From positions 21,038 through 85,037 of the forward strand of contig NW_003314347.1 in the NCBI RefSeq assembly GCF_000143415.4: DNA of 64,000 nt. The letters run 5' to 3'. The stretch comes from Selaginella moellendorffii. Lineage: Eukaryota > Streptophyta > Lycopodiopsida > Selaginellales > Selaginellaceae. This document shows, piece after piece, positions 1 to 11,339 of this stretch. The position numbers and the translations under genes are program-made. The notes under the pieces were generated by a model. That model worked only from the letters and a program-made list of their open reading frames with translations. It searched no databases and was not told where the DNA came from. The first letter of the stretch is position 1; every line of letters starts with the position of its first letter.

Positions 1-115
1 AGATTTCCATCTCTATAGAAGTTGGGTGATATAGTTTGCATTAATGTACTCTTTTGGCTTTCTTCTTTTGCATATATAGCATGTAACTTGAGTTATAAAT
101 GGAAATCCAAAAATA
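1..115. repeat. Duplicated segment, second copy at 57112-57215
   Basis: The first ~115 bases (from ATCTCTATAGAAGTTGGG through CTTTTGGCTTTCTTC to GAGTTATAAAT) recur with few changes at 57112-57215, about 1 kb downstream of terpene synthase 1. It is non-coding. The copy ties the left edge of the window to the terpene synthase locus. Homology fades beyond the ATAAAT. Confidence 0.85.
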
Positions 116-146
116 AAATGAAGACAAATTAGGACGAACTGGCAGC

Positions 147-365
147 TATATATATAGTCATTGGAGCATTAATTCAACTAGGAACACGGGCACACTGCTC
201 CTAATCAGTTTTTCCTCCCAACAGCACAAGGATCAAGAGAAGAAATGCTAGTAAAAAGGTGTAATCAATTCGTCTTTCCACAACAGCTACATTGGAACCA
301 AACACAAATATAAACCCTAAACCCTAAACCCTATATATATAGTCATTCGAGCATTATTTAACTCA
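147..365. repeat. Interstitial telomeric repeat between 33-bp direct repeats
   Basis: Three consecutive plant-type telomere units (CCCTAAA) lie at 311-332. They sit between two copies of a ~33-bp sequence containing ATATATATAGTCATT (about 147-180 and 331-364). The arrangement resembles a break repaired with telomeric filler, at the point where decayed gypsy sequence begins (~350). A second short telomeric run lies at 10600-10616. Confidence 0.7.
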
Positions 366-701
366 AATGGCATCACCAAAAATTTATACAAACCAAATAC
401 TATATAAAAAGCAATCTTGGGAATATTATTCTTGACCATCGGCACTTATTAATATATAGAAACAAAATTTAACTAAATGAATTAATGATTCCTCCCTAGA
501 TGATCCAAAAAATCAATAGTATGAGGAAGAGGATACACATCTGAAATAGTCATTTCATTTAACGGCCAATCTAGACAGTTCCTCCCTAAACAATCCAGAA
601 GATTAACAGTGTGAGGAAGAGGATATACATCTAGGATAGTCACTTCGTTTAATGGCCAATAATTGATATAAAAAGTGAATACTCCTATCAGTTTTTATAA
701 T

Positions 702-1318
702 TGTAAACAACCAAAGGGAATGATTTGAGAGATTGTCTATGGGGTTCAAATATAGAGGAAAAGGACCCATGAATAAGAGTGCACCCCCTTTTTCAATTGG
801 TTAAGGGTTTTAAAATATTTGGAGTTAAGCGTCCTTGGGTTTCAATAGTATTGGCTAAGTGACCTCCTGGGAAGTCCAAATTCAAAAGTTTACATTTGGT
901 ATCAGAACGGTCTTGGGTTCGACTTTATTGGTTGGCTAGGGGAATCACACCACATGTTAATTGACATCTGGCAGGTTCAATTTACTCCCACTGGGCTAGT
1001 CCAGTTTATTCCCACTGGGCTTGACCCGAGAGGTAGGGTGTTAAGAGAGCAGGGCTCTCGGGAGAGTTGCAACTCTCAGTTTCCATTCATGAGGGCATGA
1101 ATTTGCAAGGAAGTGTGGTGAATTATAAACAACCAAAGAGAACGACTTGAAAGATGGTTTATGGGGTTCAAATATAAATGGAAAGGGCTCATGAATAAAA
1201 GTACACCCCTTTTTCCAATTGGTTAAGGGTTTTGGGATATTTGGAGTTAAGCATCTTTAGGTTTGAATAGTATTGGGTTGAGTGACCTCCTTGGGAAGTC
1301 CAAATTCAAGAGTTTACA
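702..1318 (+). mobile_element. TRIM retrotransposon 1
   Basis: Terminal-repeat retrotransposon in miniature, about 617 bp and non-coding. LTRs lie at 702-894 and 1124-1318 and end TTTACA; the second starts TATAAAC where the first has TGTAAAC. A primer-binding site (TTTGGTATCAGA, complementary to initiator Met tRNA) directly follows the first LTR at 895. A purine-rich tract (GCAAGGAAGTGTGGTG) precedes the second LTR. Flanks ATAAT and GTGAT could be a decayed 5-bp target duplication. It must move with enzymes from another element. Confidence 0.85.
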
Positions 1319-1843
1319 GTGATAAGATGAAGTTCACACGTTTAAGGACTTTATAACTTTTTGATAGCACCTTACTTTAACATCTCCTTGACGTTTGTAT
1401 ATAAAATTTTGATCTCTTTTGACAATCTACAACAAATAAGAACCTTGATTGAACGATCCTTACTTGGAATAGAATGATATGTTGCAATCTTAACCCTAGA
1501 TAATATGTCAAATTCTGAAAAATCAACATACTCCTTCATGAGTTAGTCAACCGTTACAACACAAAAACCATCAGATGGATCTAAAGAAGGGATAAAAAAT
1601 AAGACAGAAATATAAAAGGCAATAATGGGGAAACAAAAGTGATGGAAGTAGAAATAGAAAAACAAATCATTGCACCTTAATCAATCCATATTAAAGATGA
1701 GGTCAAAAGTTTGATTTGGCACTACTTGTAACGATTGCAGCTCAAGCTTGAGATTGCCCACACGTATAATTAGGTCTACATCATCCCGTGCATATGCATG
1801 TGTATTGCCATGAAGAATGAAAATTAACTTTATCACATGATGT

Positions 1844-2390
1844 TGTAAACAATCAAAGAGAATAATTCGAAAGACAATCCATAAGGTTCAAATATAGAGA
1901 AAGGGCTTATGAACAAGAGTGCACTTTCTTTTTCAATTAATTAAGGGTTTTGGGATACTTAGGGTTAAATATTCTTGGGTTTGAGTAATAGTAGGTTAGG
2001 TGACTTCCCAAGAAGTCCAAATTCAGGAGCTTATATTTAGTATTGGAGGGGTCTCAAGTCCGACTCTATTAGTTGGCTTATGGTAATTACACCATATGTT
2101 GAGATTGACATTTGGCAAGTTTAATTTGCCTTCAGTTAGGCAAGAGAGAGAGAGCTATGGCTCTCAACTTTCATTCATGAGGGCATGAATTTGCAGAGAA
2201 GTGAGATAAATTATAAACAATCGAAGAGAATAATTCGAGAGATGATCCGTAAAGGGAAAGGGTTTATAAACAAAAATATATCCCTTTTTCCAATCAAAAG
2301 GTAAAAAGGGAGGAGGAGGAGGTAATTCTTTGGGTTTGAGTAGTATTAGGTTAGGTGACTACTCAAGAAGTTTAAATTCATGAGCTTACA
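1844..2390 (+). mobile_element. TRIM retrotransposon 2
   Basis: Same family as the element at 702. LTRs are at 1844-2035 and 2212-2390, with a degenerate PBS (TTTAGTATTGGAGG) after the first. Target duplication is perfect: GATGT at 1839-1843 and 2391-2395. It is inserted in the protease/gag-side region of gypsy copy B1. A solo LTR of the same family is at 38796-38989. Confidence 0.9.
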
Positions 2391-3025
2391 GATGTAATTA
2401 AAGACAGCAACATGTGGCAACAGGCCATGCAATGGAAAATAAACTTGAGTCTATATCAACCAATACAAAGAGAATAATAAGAGATTTTTTGTTATAAAAA
2501 CAAATTTAGATAGTAAACACTAAATGAACTAGTGTCAAGTGAATCCCTTGATAATATTCCCGAAAGAAAAATGAAGGGGTCATTAACTTATTTGTGCAAC
2601 ACCAACAAAACATTTTTGATGCCAAAACATTATTGATACCAAGGTCTTCACCTAGGAAATAGAGGTTGCCAATCTAGAAAACACTGACAATACCAATAAA
2701 TGTGATTAACTTCATCATATGCTTAACAGTGGATATCACAGCCATGATCACATCCTCGCCCTTGTTCTTGAACTCAAGTAATAGCAATATCAACCCCCAT
2801 TAGAATAAACTATCTCCCATAGGAAGTGGAGCTAAAAGATATATAATGAAATGTGGAAGAGGCAATATTTCATAATAATATGCTAAACAAAAAACATCGT
2901 AAAGGTGGTTGGAGCAAGTGTATGCATGAGTTGTACAAGATTTTGAAGAAGTGTTGGCCACAACATTCCCAACTTGATCCACACTGATATATTTGGCTCC
3001 ACATGAAGCAAGAGACTCTAGAAAT

Positions 3026-3049
3026 AAGCTCTATTTCGTTAAAGTGGGA
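3026..3049 (+). repeat. Left terminal inverted repeat
   Basis: 24 bases identical to the reverse complement of 16784-16807. AAGTGGGA inside the repeat is mirrored by TCCCACTT at about 3058-3065, and AAGGTTTCCAAACCTT (about 3074-3089) is a further subterminal inverted repeat. These are typical kinds of transposase-binding architecture. Confidence 0.85.
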
Positions 3050-3467
3050 ATTGTCATTATCCCACTTGTAAAATAAGGTTTCCAAACCTTTATATAGTAT
3101 ATAAATATAACAAAATTCAACTGCATTGAGGCACATGCCATTTTATTTTAAACAAGGAAATGTCTACTCAATCACTTCTCCTCCCCCTGCCACTGCTTCA
3201 CCTCTCTCTTCTCCTTGTCATCGTCGTCCAATTTCTTTCCATCCTTTTAATATTGGCTCAGTTGCTCCGAGTCTAGGTGGAGCCCAAGTCCCCATTCAAT
3301 CTTTACTTTCCCCTTATTAATAAAACAACTTCGCAGACTTTCAATAACATGCTGTAACACTTCTAGTATAATGCAAATCCTCTCAAAGAATTGTCTTTTA
3401 ATATTAATACAATGGCATGGAACCCCATGCCATAATAAGTTACATTTTTAAATAAATACATGCTATC

Positions 3468-6400
3468 TCAGACTGTTATTTTTTGCCTCCAACGCCTATA
3501 CAATAATCTTGGAATTTCATCACTCTCCACACTATCAGGATTTAAACCCAATAGTAATGCCATCTCTTCTCTAATATGTCCACGCTCATGTTCAGTGGTC
3601 GAAGAACCCATCCGGTTGAGCAGATTATGGAGATGCAGATAGTGCTTGGCTAGACAATATACATGCCATAAATGATGACTGGTGTCTGTCCGATCAAATG
3701 GCTTCTGATATACTGTTCCATCTACCATTTGATTGATTTCTGCAGCCACCTCTTGGACTGGCCGGTTCTCTATCACCATCGCTCCAAGCCGTTCTGCAAG
3801 GTCCCCTAGAACATATGGTTTCTTCTCCCTAGTTTCCATACTGCAAGAGATGGGGTGCACTGCATATATGTGCGTGTTCGCTGCAGTTTTAATCGGCGAG
3901 TCATCGATGATGAGGATTTCACTTGACCTAGCAGTCCGGTTCATCACTACAGCCTCTGGCTTGACGAAGATGGGCTTGCTACCCCTCACATGGACCATAG
4001 TCAAGCAATCCTCCTGCATTAGGAGAAAGTCAAATGGTAATATTACTCGCGTCTGATCGTGCATCATCTGTAGCAACGTTAATGCATTGTGGCGCATCAT
4101 GGATGTCCAAACTCCCAATTGCAAATTGAACCTGGCCCTCTGTTTTAAGTGTCGCATGGTCATTATTAGATCCCGCAATTTCTCCCGTGTGATTAATGTG
4201 AATCTGTCTCTTTTGACCAACTTGCGACCGCATGCTTTGGAGGGTGCAGTGACATTCGAGGACGAGCCACGCTCATGGGAGAAAAGGACACCGTTCAGAT
4301 CAAAAACGATACAGTACCTTCGCCGTGACTCTGAAATGAAATGCGTTAGCATAAAAAATGGTACAAGTCAATTTTACCATCTACAATATTAGCGAATGGT
4401 GCTCCCGATGGTCGTTCAGAGGGTTTTGGTCGAGGAAACGTGAAGGGCGGAAATACTCTCCTCTGCAATGTGGGGTCAATCGCATCCGATGGCGTGTGGG
4501 CACATGCCATTTCAGCTGTAGACTCTGGTACAACTGGCTCAACAGTGGCATGGGGTGGTTCCGATGGTGTGTGATCACATGCCATTTCAGCTGGTGCCTC
4601 CATTGGCAAAGTGGACATGACCGAACAGGCAATAGGGGCGGTGTAGGGAGGTTCCAACGGCGCGTAGTCAGACGATTGGGCACACGTTGAGTCCGTTGGA
4701 AATGAGGATACGACCGGCTCAGCGGCTGGGGCGGCCTCATGCGGGTCCAATGGCGCCTGGTCACCGTCAGTTGGATACGTGGACAAGATTGACTCAGTGG
4801 TATGGGCAGTATCAAGTGGAGCGTGGTCAGCTTGCTTGGCGTTGATATGGATAGTAGCCTCCACCAGCTTTGATGACTCTTGCAGGCAAGTAGAGTCCAC
4901 TGGCGGATCCATATGCATGTCCAAATATCTCCCTTCGATTGAGATGGTATCCTCCCTACTGGCTACTAAAAACAAACTCATTAGCACATTGAATCGACTA
5001 TACTGTATTTACCATCAACTGCTATTGAGGAACTAGGACCGATATCACTTGGGCGCACTGCTGATTCTGAAGGATTGGACATACATTTCGACCCTTGCTT
5101 GGCACTATCCTTCCTTGACACTAAAGGCTAGAGTTTGTATCTTAATTCAACTGAATAATCTCTACTTACCATTTGCTTTGCGACCTACATGGACAATGTT
5201 AGAAATGGTAAAAGGTTAGGAATGGATGTACTATTATTTACCTGATGGTTTGTCTTGTATGACCTTCCTCCGCTGCTCTTTGGCCACCTCAGGCTGGCCA
5301 TCGTCGTCATCATCGTCGTCATCGTTATTGTGATCGTCACCATTGTGAGGACCATCCAAGTCCTCTTCGTCCTCCTCTTCTTCGTCCTCCTCTTCTTTGT
5401 CCTCCTCTTCGTCCTTCTGCTCTTCCTGCTCATTATCTTTCTCTGACTCCTCATCCCCCTCCTGCATTTCTTCCATAGGCTGCTCAGGCTGGATGGCTTG
5501 TTCTTCCAGGACCATCTTGGGAAAATCATCTGGCCGAGTCTCCATCTCAAAATACAAGACATCCATAGCTTGTTTTAGTGCGTGACTTAGGACCGTATCC
5601 TCACCCGACTGTCTTAACATGGTTTCTGCACGTTCTTGCACCCTTCGAAGACGACGAGATGAGAAAAACGTGGCCCTGACTTGAAAAGCATCCCTCATCC
5701 ATTGTACCTCTCCATTGAGATTGGGGAAGGGGAGTCTGCCATAGGAATCTGAGTCAGGAGGTGGTGACCGTGAGGCATTACCTATCATCTTTTCGTTGCC
5801 CTTCTTCCTTTTCGAATCAAACGCCTCTGATCCCGACGACTGTCCAACGTGCTTTCGCTTTTTATGACCACTGTCAGTTTGAGCTTGGCTGGTGCTTGCC
5901 TGTTTTGCCTTTGAAGAAGTGTCTCCTGCAAGGAATGGCATGAGACCACACGCCATTGCAAATATAATTTGTACCTCCTTTTTTCCTATTGCTTGTCTAT
6001 TTGTCCTTCTTCGACACGCCACCAGTGCGCTTTTCAGTCCTCGTGTCTGAATATTCACAACAATCTATAATCAAAATGGCGTGAGGCCTCACGTGACCTT
6101 ACCTTGTGCAGGTTGTGAGCTCGGCCCAACAGTAGCTGTTAACGCCGTTTCAGCATCTGGGGGTGGCCACGCTCCTGCATACAGAGCTTGTGAGATAACA
6201 TTTAAACTTAAAGTGCGTACTCACCAAGTTCGCAGAGAAGATACTGTTTTTCTTTGGCAACTGTAATTATATGCTTCATTGAAGTCACCTCTTCAATGGA
6301 GTTTGTCACCGCAACACACGGGACACCCTTGAGTAGTGCGGCTCGAAAGAATAGTCCGCCGCAGTTGTACTCGACAACGCATTTGCCCTTGGAGTCGGAA

Positions 6401-8784
6401 GCAGGTGCTATTGCGTTGAAGACCCAGCTGAGCATTTCCCATGCTGCACCTGGAGCTTTCTCTGGATTCGAAAGCTCCATAGCCGTCTTCAGTTCCTCAG
6501 GCATGGGTAAATTGACCTCCCTCAGATCAATTCGATCGGCCTTGTCGAACGAAGTTGGGAAGTCACTCCAGTCCCACTCTGCTGCAGGACCAATAACAAG
6601 GGCGAGTGTGAAGATGCGGACATTCGTCGGTATCTTCTTCTTAGCCATTATCCCATGGATCTCCTGCATCTCCTTGCTTTTCAACCGAGCCTTCACCTCG
6701 TTCAAGGCCTTCCAGAACTTGTGATAGGATTCGGAGTCGTAGATCATATAGTGGACTGAAGATTCCACCTCCGCAAGTCCCACCATTAAGTCAATGATGG
6801 AGCTGACTTCGTCTGCATGAGTGATCTCCTCGTTTGTGAAGTCCATCACACAAAAGATGTTCTTGACCTGCTCATCTCCGCGGGAAACGATGCTCCTCCA
6901 CCTTTGATCCTCATCCGAATTCACGTATACCCGGTAAGGTTCTCGATAGGCCTCTGCTGCGGGGTCGAGCTATTTCTGAAGCCGGCGGTCGACATCCCTC
7001 TTAATGAAATTTGGATACTGATCCAACTTCTCAGCTTTACTTTTCGTGGCATCCCGCAGCAGATCGATGAACTTGGGGGCCCCCTTCACATAGTCGTCGA
7101 TGTCTTCATTTGACAACTCTAGCTCTTCCATCATCTCTTGCATGGTGTCGATGCTCACCCTCTCCATGGCCACTTGCTCGAAGATCCAATCCTTCAATAG
7201 CGCACGAGCTCTCAGAGTTGTGCACAAGTCCTCGTATGTCACAATATGGCCGGGAGTCATTTTGGTCTTGTTGAAGACTACCTCACCACGTAGAAGAGCA
7301 TTAGCCACTGTCAAAAGGTCGTCGTCGTCTAGACACCGCGAGAAACACAAGGCGTTGAGCTTCAAATCATTGGGCTTCCGGCTGTCCTCCACACCCATTG
7401 AGTTTAGCAACTCCCCGTCATGGTACCTCCTCAGCACATCTACCCATTTGTCAAAAACAACTTTTGTCGCGAGTAGAATGTTATGGATGCTAAGTGTGTC
7501 ATTGACCCCCAGTGTTTTCGAGAGAAGACTCGAGAATTCCTGCAATGGAAATGGCGTGAGGCCACATGCTATGCCACATGCTATGCCACATGCAACGAGG
7601 CTTACCTGCCAGGCGCTAGTTGCTAGTGCACGTCCTTGTCCTGGTTTTTGTGGCTTCTTCAGTTGAACCCAAAGCTTCCGTGTTCGTGCCAATGTCTCGT
7701 GCAGACCCGATTTGTAGCATGTTTCTTGCTTGACATTCTGTGCGTGGGAGATGGATATGATAGATTGGAGGGGCGAGTTGCCTTTTATCAGGCGGACAAC
7801 TCTTGTCTTGAAGACTTTCTTCACCTCCTCGCCCACCATAATATCCACAACTATCTCTTGCATCGCCAAGCTAGAATGCTGCCCGGAGACGGCATAGAAC
7901 CAGATGTTCTGATCGTCCAACACCTTCCTATTGATCAAGTCTGGAAACCTCGTCTCGCTCTTCATTGTTCGGTAGTAGGGGATCACGTCTGCGATGTCGG
8001 GTGTTACTGGACTTGCCAGCATCTTCTGCTTTAGTTTCTCCACCCACTCATCAGATACTAGCCTGTGGTTGTATTTGCTTTGGATGTCGATACAGCTCAC
8101 GTCGATTGTATATACTTTGTTGGAATAGTAACAAGTACTATTATCTGCGACGATTTTTGCTGCCTCTTCTTGCTCTTTCTGCTCTTTGCGGCTCTTCTTT
8201 TTGGTGGGTGTAGTGTTCGAACCCGAGGCAATGGCATCACCGAGTAGCTTCTTTTTTGGAGCAAGAGAGTCGGACGTTGGCTTGAGCTTGACCACCCTTT
8301 TCTGCTTCGGGGTAGTTTCCAGATCGACCCCCTTCCCCTTCGCTTCGCGAACTTGAGGCACTCTCAACGGCTCAATGTTGGAATATAGTTTTTGAACATC
8401 GCCGTAGGTGAGGTCCGTGGATTCCATGTGATCTTCATAGACCCGCAGCGTCTTTGAAATTGTGGGCCTCCTGGACAACCTCTCCCTAGCTCCCTCTAGG
8501 AATTCCTCATAGCCGCTGCCCCCCTCCAGGAAGCCGCTAGGATGTGCAAGGTGGATCTTGAAGGCAGACGCTGTCTCTACCACAAGTGCCAGTCCATATT
8601 CTTGCATGGAATTGCATGGAGTGTCTGTCACTTGGATGAGGATCCCCATGCATTCTTTTCTCCCACCATCTGTGTTGTACAGCCTCAGATCCTCGCCTTC
8701 CATCCCGAAAGTCCAATTGGTGAGCTCCTCCCCCTTCTCTGCATCCACATTGACAGTGGCTGGAAGAAGAACGCAATTCCTCGC
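3468..8784 (-). CDS. Multidomain transposon gene: ParB-like + methyltransferase-like + FCP1/HAD phosphatase-like
   Basis: Exons on the minus strand: 8784-7606, 7539-6225, 6174-6103, 6046-5975, 5925-5242, 5184-5170 (15 nt), 5120-5013, 4965-4378, 4330-3468. All junctions are GT-AG with consistent phase, giving 1,632 codons; an upstream start exon is not fixed. Codons ~224-325 resemble a ParB/sulfiredoxin-type domain (N-x-R, then WFYAVSGQHSSLA where ParB has G-E/R-H-R). A Rossmann-like block (VVEYNCGGLFFRAALLKG) in the second exon recalls the methylase part of ParB-methylase fusions, but I see no clear catalytic motif. Next come a Lys-rich then Asp/Glu-rich linker and Pro-rich repeats. The last exon is HAD/FCP1-like: FDLNGVLF (nucleophile Asp kept, second Asp replaced by Asn) and LIIDDSP. 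In-frame TAG codons at 6970-6972 and 5997-5999 interrupt an otherwise open frame. Confidence 0.65.
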
Positions 8785-9450
8785 CTGTTCAGAAATGCAC
8801 AACAATTAGAGCTGACAGATGAAAAGCTAGCAGCTGGAAATAACGTGAGGCCACACGCTATTCACCACTGCATCAGATGTCTTGAGGCTGCATCCTAAGA
8901 TGGCGTGAGGCTACATGCCATCTGTAACCGGACTGCACTCGAGAGCCCAATTAGTGCATGCCAATGTTGCTACTGAATGGCATGTGGCCTCATGCCATTT
9001 TCTACTTGGCCTAAAAGACTTACCATTTGAAGCCAAATGGAGGCGTGACAATTGAGGCCGGACTCGCTGGCGAATGTGCACTGTGTGTGCAGCGGATCGT
9101 AGCAGCAAGGCTACTCTGCCACTTAACAGTTGGAGAGTGGTGCTGAAATCTCCCGGGACGCCAAGTGGGCTGCGTGTGGGTGGCGGAGTGGGCGGCGGAG
9201 TTGGCGGCGAAGTTACAAACTGGGTGTGTCTTGAAGTGGACGCCGATGCACACGAGCGCGATGCGAGCGTGAGTGTGATGCAAGCGCGAGTGGACGCCGA
9301 TGCACACAAGAAATCTGTAGAGAAGGTAGATGAGCGCGAATGTGAGCGTGATCGCGAGTGGGAGCGCGATGCGAGCGCGAGTACGAAGCAAAATGCAAAA
9401 CCTAACCTCATACGTGCGAAATGTCACAACGGTTGGTAATCCCGCCACGT
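8785..9450 (-). other. Presumed 5' exon/leader region of the leftward transposon gene
   Basis: Minus-strand coding potential continues upstream of 8784 but the splice path is not resolved. A good donor (ATG|GTAAGT) at about 9022 ends a possible exon. Three palindromes (8840, 8900, 8977) lie between it and the acceptor at 8784. 9130-9400 is a low-complexity run built on GCGAGCGYGA/GAGCGCGATG; its Arg/Ser- or His-rich translations look like repeat artefacts, so I set no start codon here. Confidence 0.4.
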
Positions 9451-9689
9451 CATCATTCCTCGGATTTGGGCACCACCATTAATTTCTGGATTGCCGCGCG
9501 TATGCAAGCACGCAAAATCCAAAAGAAATCCGCAACGTCATCATTCCTCGGACTGCATGCACGCGAAATCCAAAAGAAAGATCATGATTGGGATATCATT
9601 TAATACCCTCGCTATATTTATACCATGCATGATTGGATATTCCAAAGCATCTTGTATTTCCAAAAATGGCAGATGTTCAACTAAATAAA

Positions 9690-11060
9690 GAAATTCTATC
9701 TGTTTCTATTTTTCTCTCAAATCAATATTATAGCGTGTGGGCTTATGCAATTTTGAACCAAAGAAACCCAAAAAACGTTGGACCCAAAATATTTTGAAAA
9801 AACCCAAAAAACCCTAAACATTTTAAACCCAAAAATCCAGGCGTCTTGTGGCGTTATTCCTTGAATGGCGTGTGGGCGCATGCCATTTTCAGGGCCAAAT
9901 GCTGAATGGAGAAAAATTCCCTTTCAGTGCAAATGCTACAAGAGGCAAATGCCGAGCACAAAGGACTGTAACTACCTCACATGACACAGATAAACTTTTC
10001 TCTATTTGGCAAAGATAAACTTTATAGCGTGTGGGCTCATGCAATTTTGAACCCAAAAAATGCACCAAAAAATTCTCGACGTCATCTAGTGTTATCTCTT
10101 GAATGGCGTGGGGCCGCATGCCATTTTCAGGGTCACATAGGAGTATATTCCTAGGATATTCTGACATGCGCGAGATTTTTTTGAGTTTTCTGGAGATCCA
10201 ACCGTTAGATTGCAACTAGATTTTACAGAATGGTATACAATGTCTTTCTTGATGACCTTGCAAAGAAGCATCTCGATCGAACACCACATGAGACCACACG
10301 AGCCTTACAATGTTTCAGGGGCATTTGCCATAGATCCGACCGTTATTTTGCTCCAAGATTTTACAGTTTGGTGTGCATTGACCTTTCCATCGACACTGCA
10401 AAGGGACATCACAATCAGATGCGGGATCACAAGAAACTAACTTCACTAACTCTGGTTTCACCAAGATCTACGTAAAGAGTTATGAAATGAAAGGACCCTC
10501 TCTATTGAAATGTGTTTATGGTCCTAGGGGCATTGTGACATATCAAAGGATTTTGCATCAAGTTCTGTATTTGCATGTTTATCAAGCTACTGAATTGCTA
10601 AACCCTAAACCCTAAACATGTGGCAAATGCTACGTGAAGAAAGATGCCCTTTCTGGGCAAATGCTGTAAGAGGCAGATGCCGAGCAGATGTATCTCAGGC
10701 TGGCAAAGGGGACAAACGAAAGCTAGCTATAAACATGACGGGATGCAAATAGATTACTAGGCTAGTCCTGCAAAAATCAAAAACCATAATTGAAAACATT
10801 GAAAATGCAAAAAGAAAGGTTTATAATATTTTTGAATTTTAAGCAACCAAAGGAATGTAAGTAGGGCATGTGTTTATAAGTTTAAAAATGCCTCAACCAC
10901 TTAAATTCCCAAGTAAATAAAGCTGTTTTTATTTTTGGTACAGGTAAATTTTATAGCGTGTGGGCTCATGCAATTTTGAACCCAAAAATGCACCAAAACA
11001 TGCTCGACTAGCATTATTCTTTGAATGGCGTGTGGCCTTATATTGCCATAAATGGACGTA
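9690..11060. repeat. Long direct repeats in the transposon centre
   Basis: A module of two palindrome types (TATAGCGTGTGGGCT..ATGCAATTTTGAACC, then, about 80-130 bp on, GAATGGCGTG..GCATGCCATTTTCAGG) occurs three times, at about 9725-9900, 10015-10135 and 10945-11050. A second module (GGCAAATGCTRYRAGAGGCARATGCCGAGCA) is at about 9895-9965 and 10620-10690. No credible coding sequence is present. This is the space between the two divergent genes, so promoters or replication/transposition sites would be expected here. Confidence 0.7.
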
Positions 11061-11339
11061 CACACACAGTATAATTATTCCTTTACACGGCGAATAATCT
11101 TGGCGCGGATCGCTGACATGGCATGGCAAAGTTCGAATCACTGACATGGCACAGCTGGATCGAGGCAAGGACATGATGTGACAAAGTTCAACCTCTGACA
11201 GCAAAGTCTAGAAGCTACTCAGTTTGAAATTTGTTAGAGGAGTCATAAGATCTGGTTTGTCAGAGGATTTGATGTGACGTTCAAGCGTGTGTTATTTTTG
11301 AATTCTCGAACTCATTCCTAGGTCTATCATTTTTGTGCA

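Larger units (their letters stand above)
350..3021 (-). mobile_element. Decayed Ty3/gypsy copy B1, left part (RT to gag side)
   Basis: Read on the minus strand, 480-670 resembles the N-terminal part of a Ty3/gypsy reverse transcriptase (the PLNEVTI..VYPLPHT..LLD.LG block), here present twice in tandem. 1330-1840 and 2391-2860 match the protease and gag-side parts of the related minus-strand element at 43300-44430. All frames carry many stops. RNase H, integrase and the 3' LTR are missing at the left. The copy is interrupted by two TRIMs (702-1318, 1844-2390) and, after ~3021, by the large DNA transposon; it resumes at 16812. 2862-3021 has no counterpart in the 44-kb copy and its origin is unclear. 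Confidence 0.75.

Noticed and set aside
5255-5446. Plus-strand frame of Val/Ile/Leu/Phe (membrane-like)
   Set aside because: It is the complement of the Asp/Glu-rich linker of the leftward gene.
9020-9448. Overlapping minus-strand frames rich in Arg/Ser or His
   Set aside because: Driven by the GCGAGCG low-complexity run; three frames are open at once. Only the last few codons before the donor at about 9022 might be real.
9725-11060. CRISPR-like array of palindromic repeats
   Set aside because: Spacing is irregular, spacers are related to each other, the repeats degrade individually and the genome is eukaryotic.
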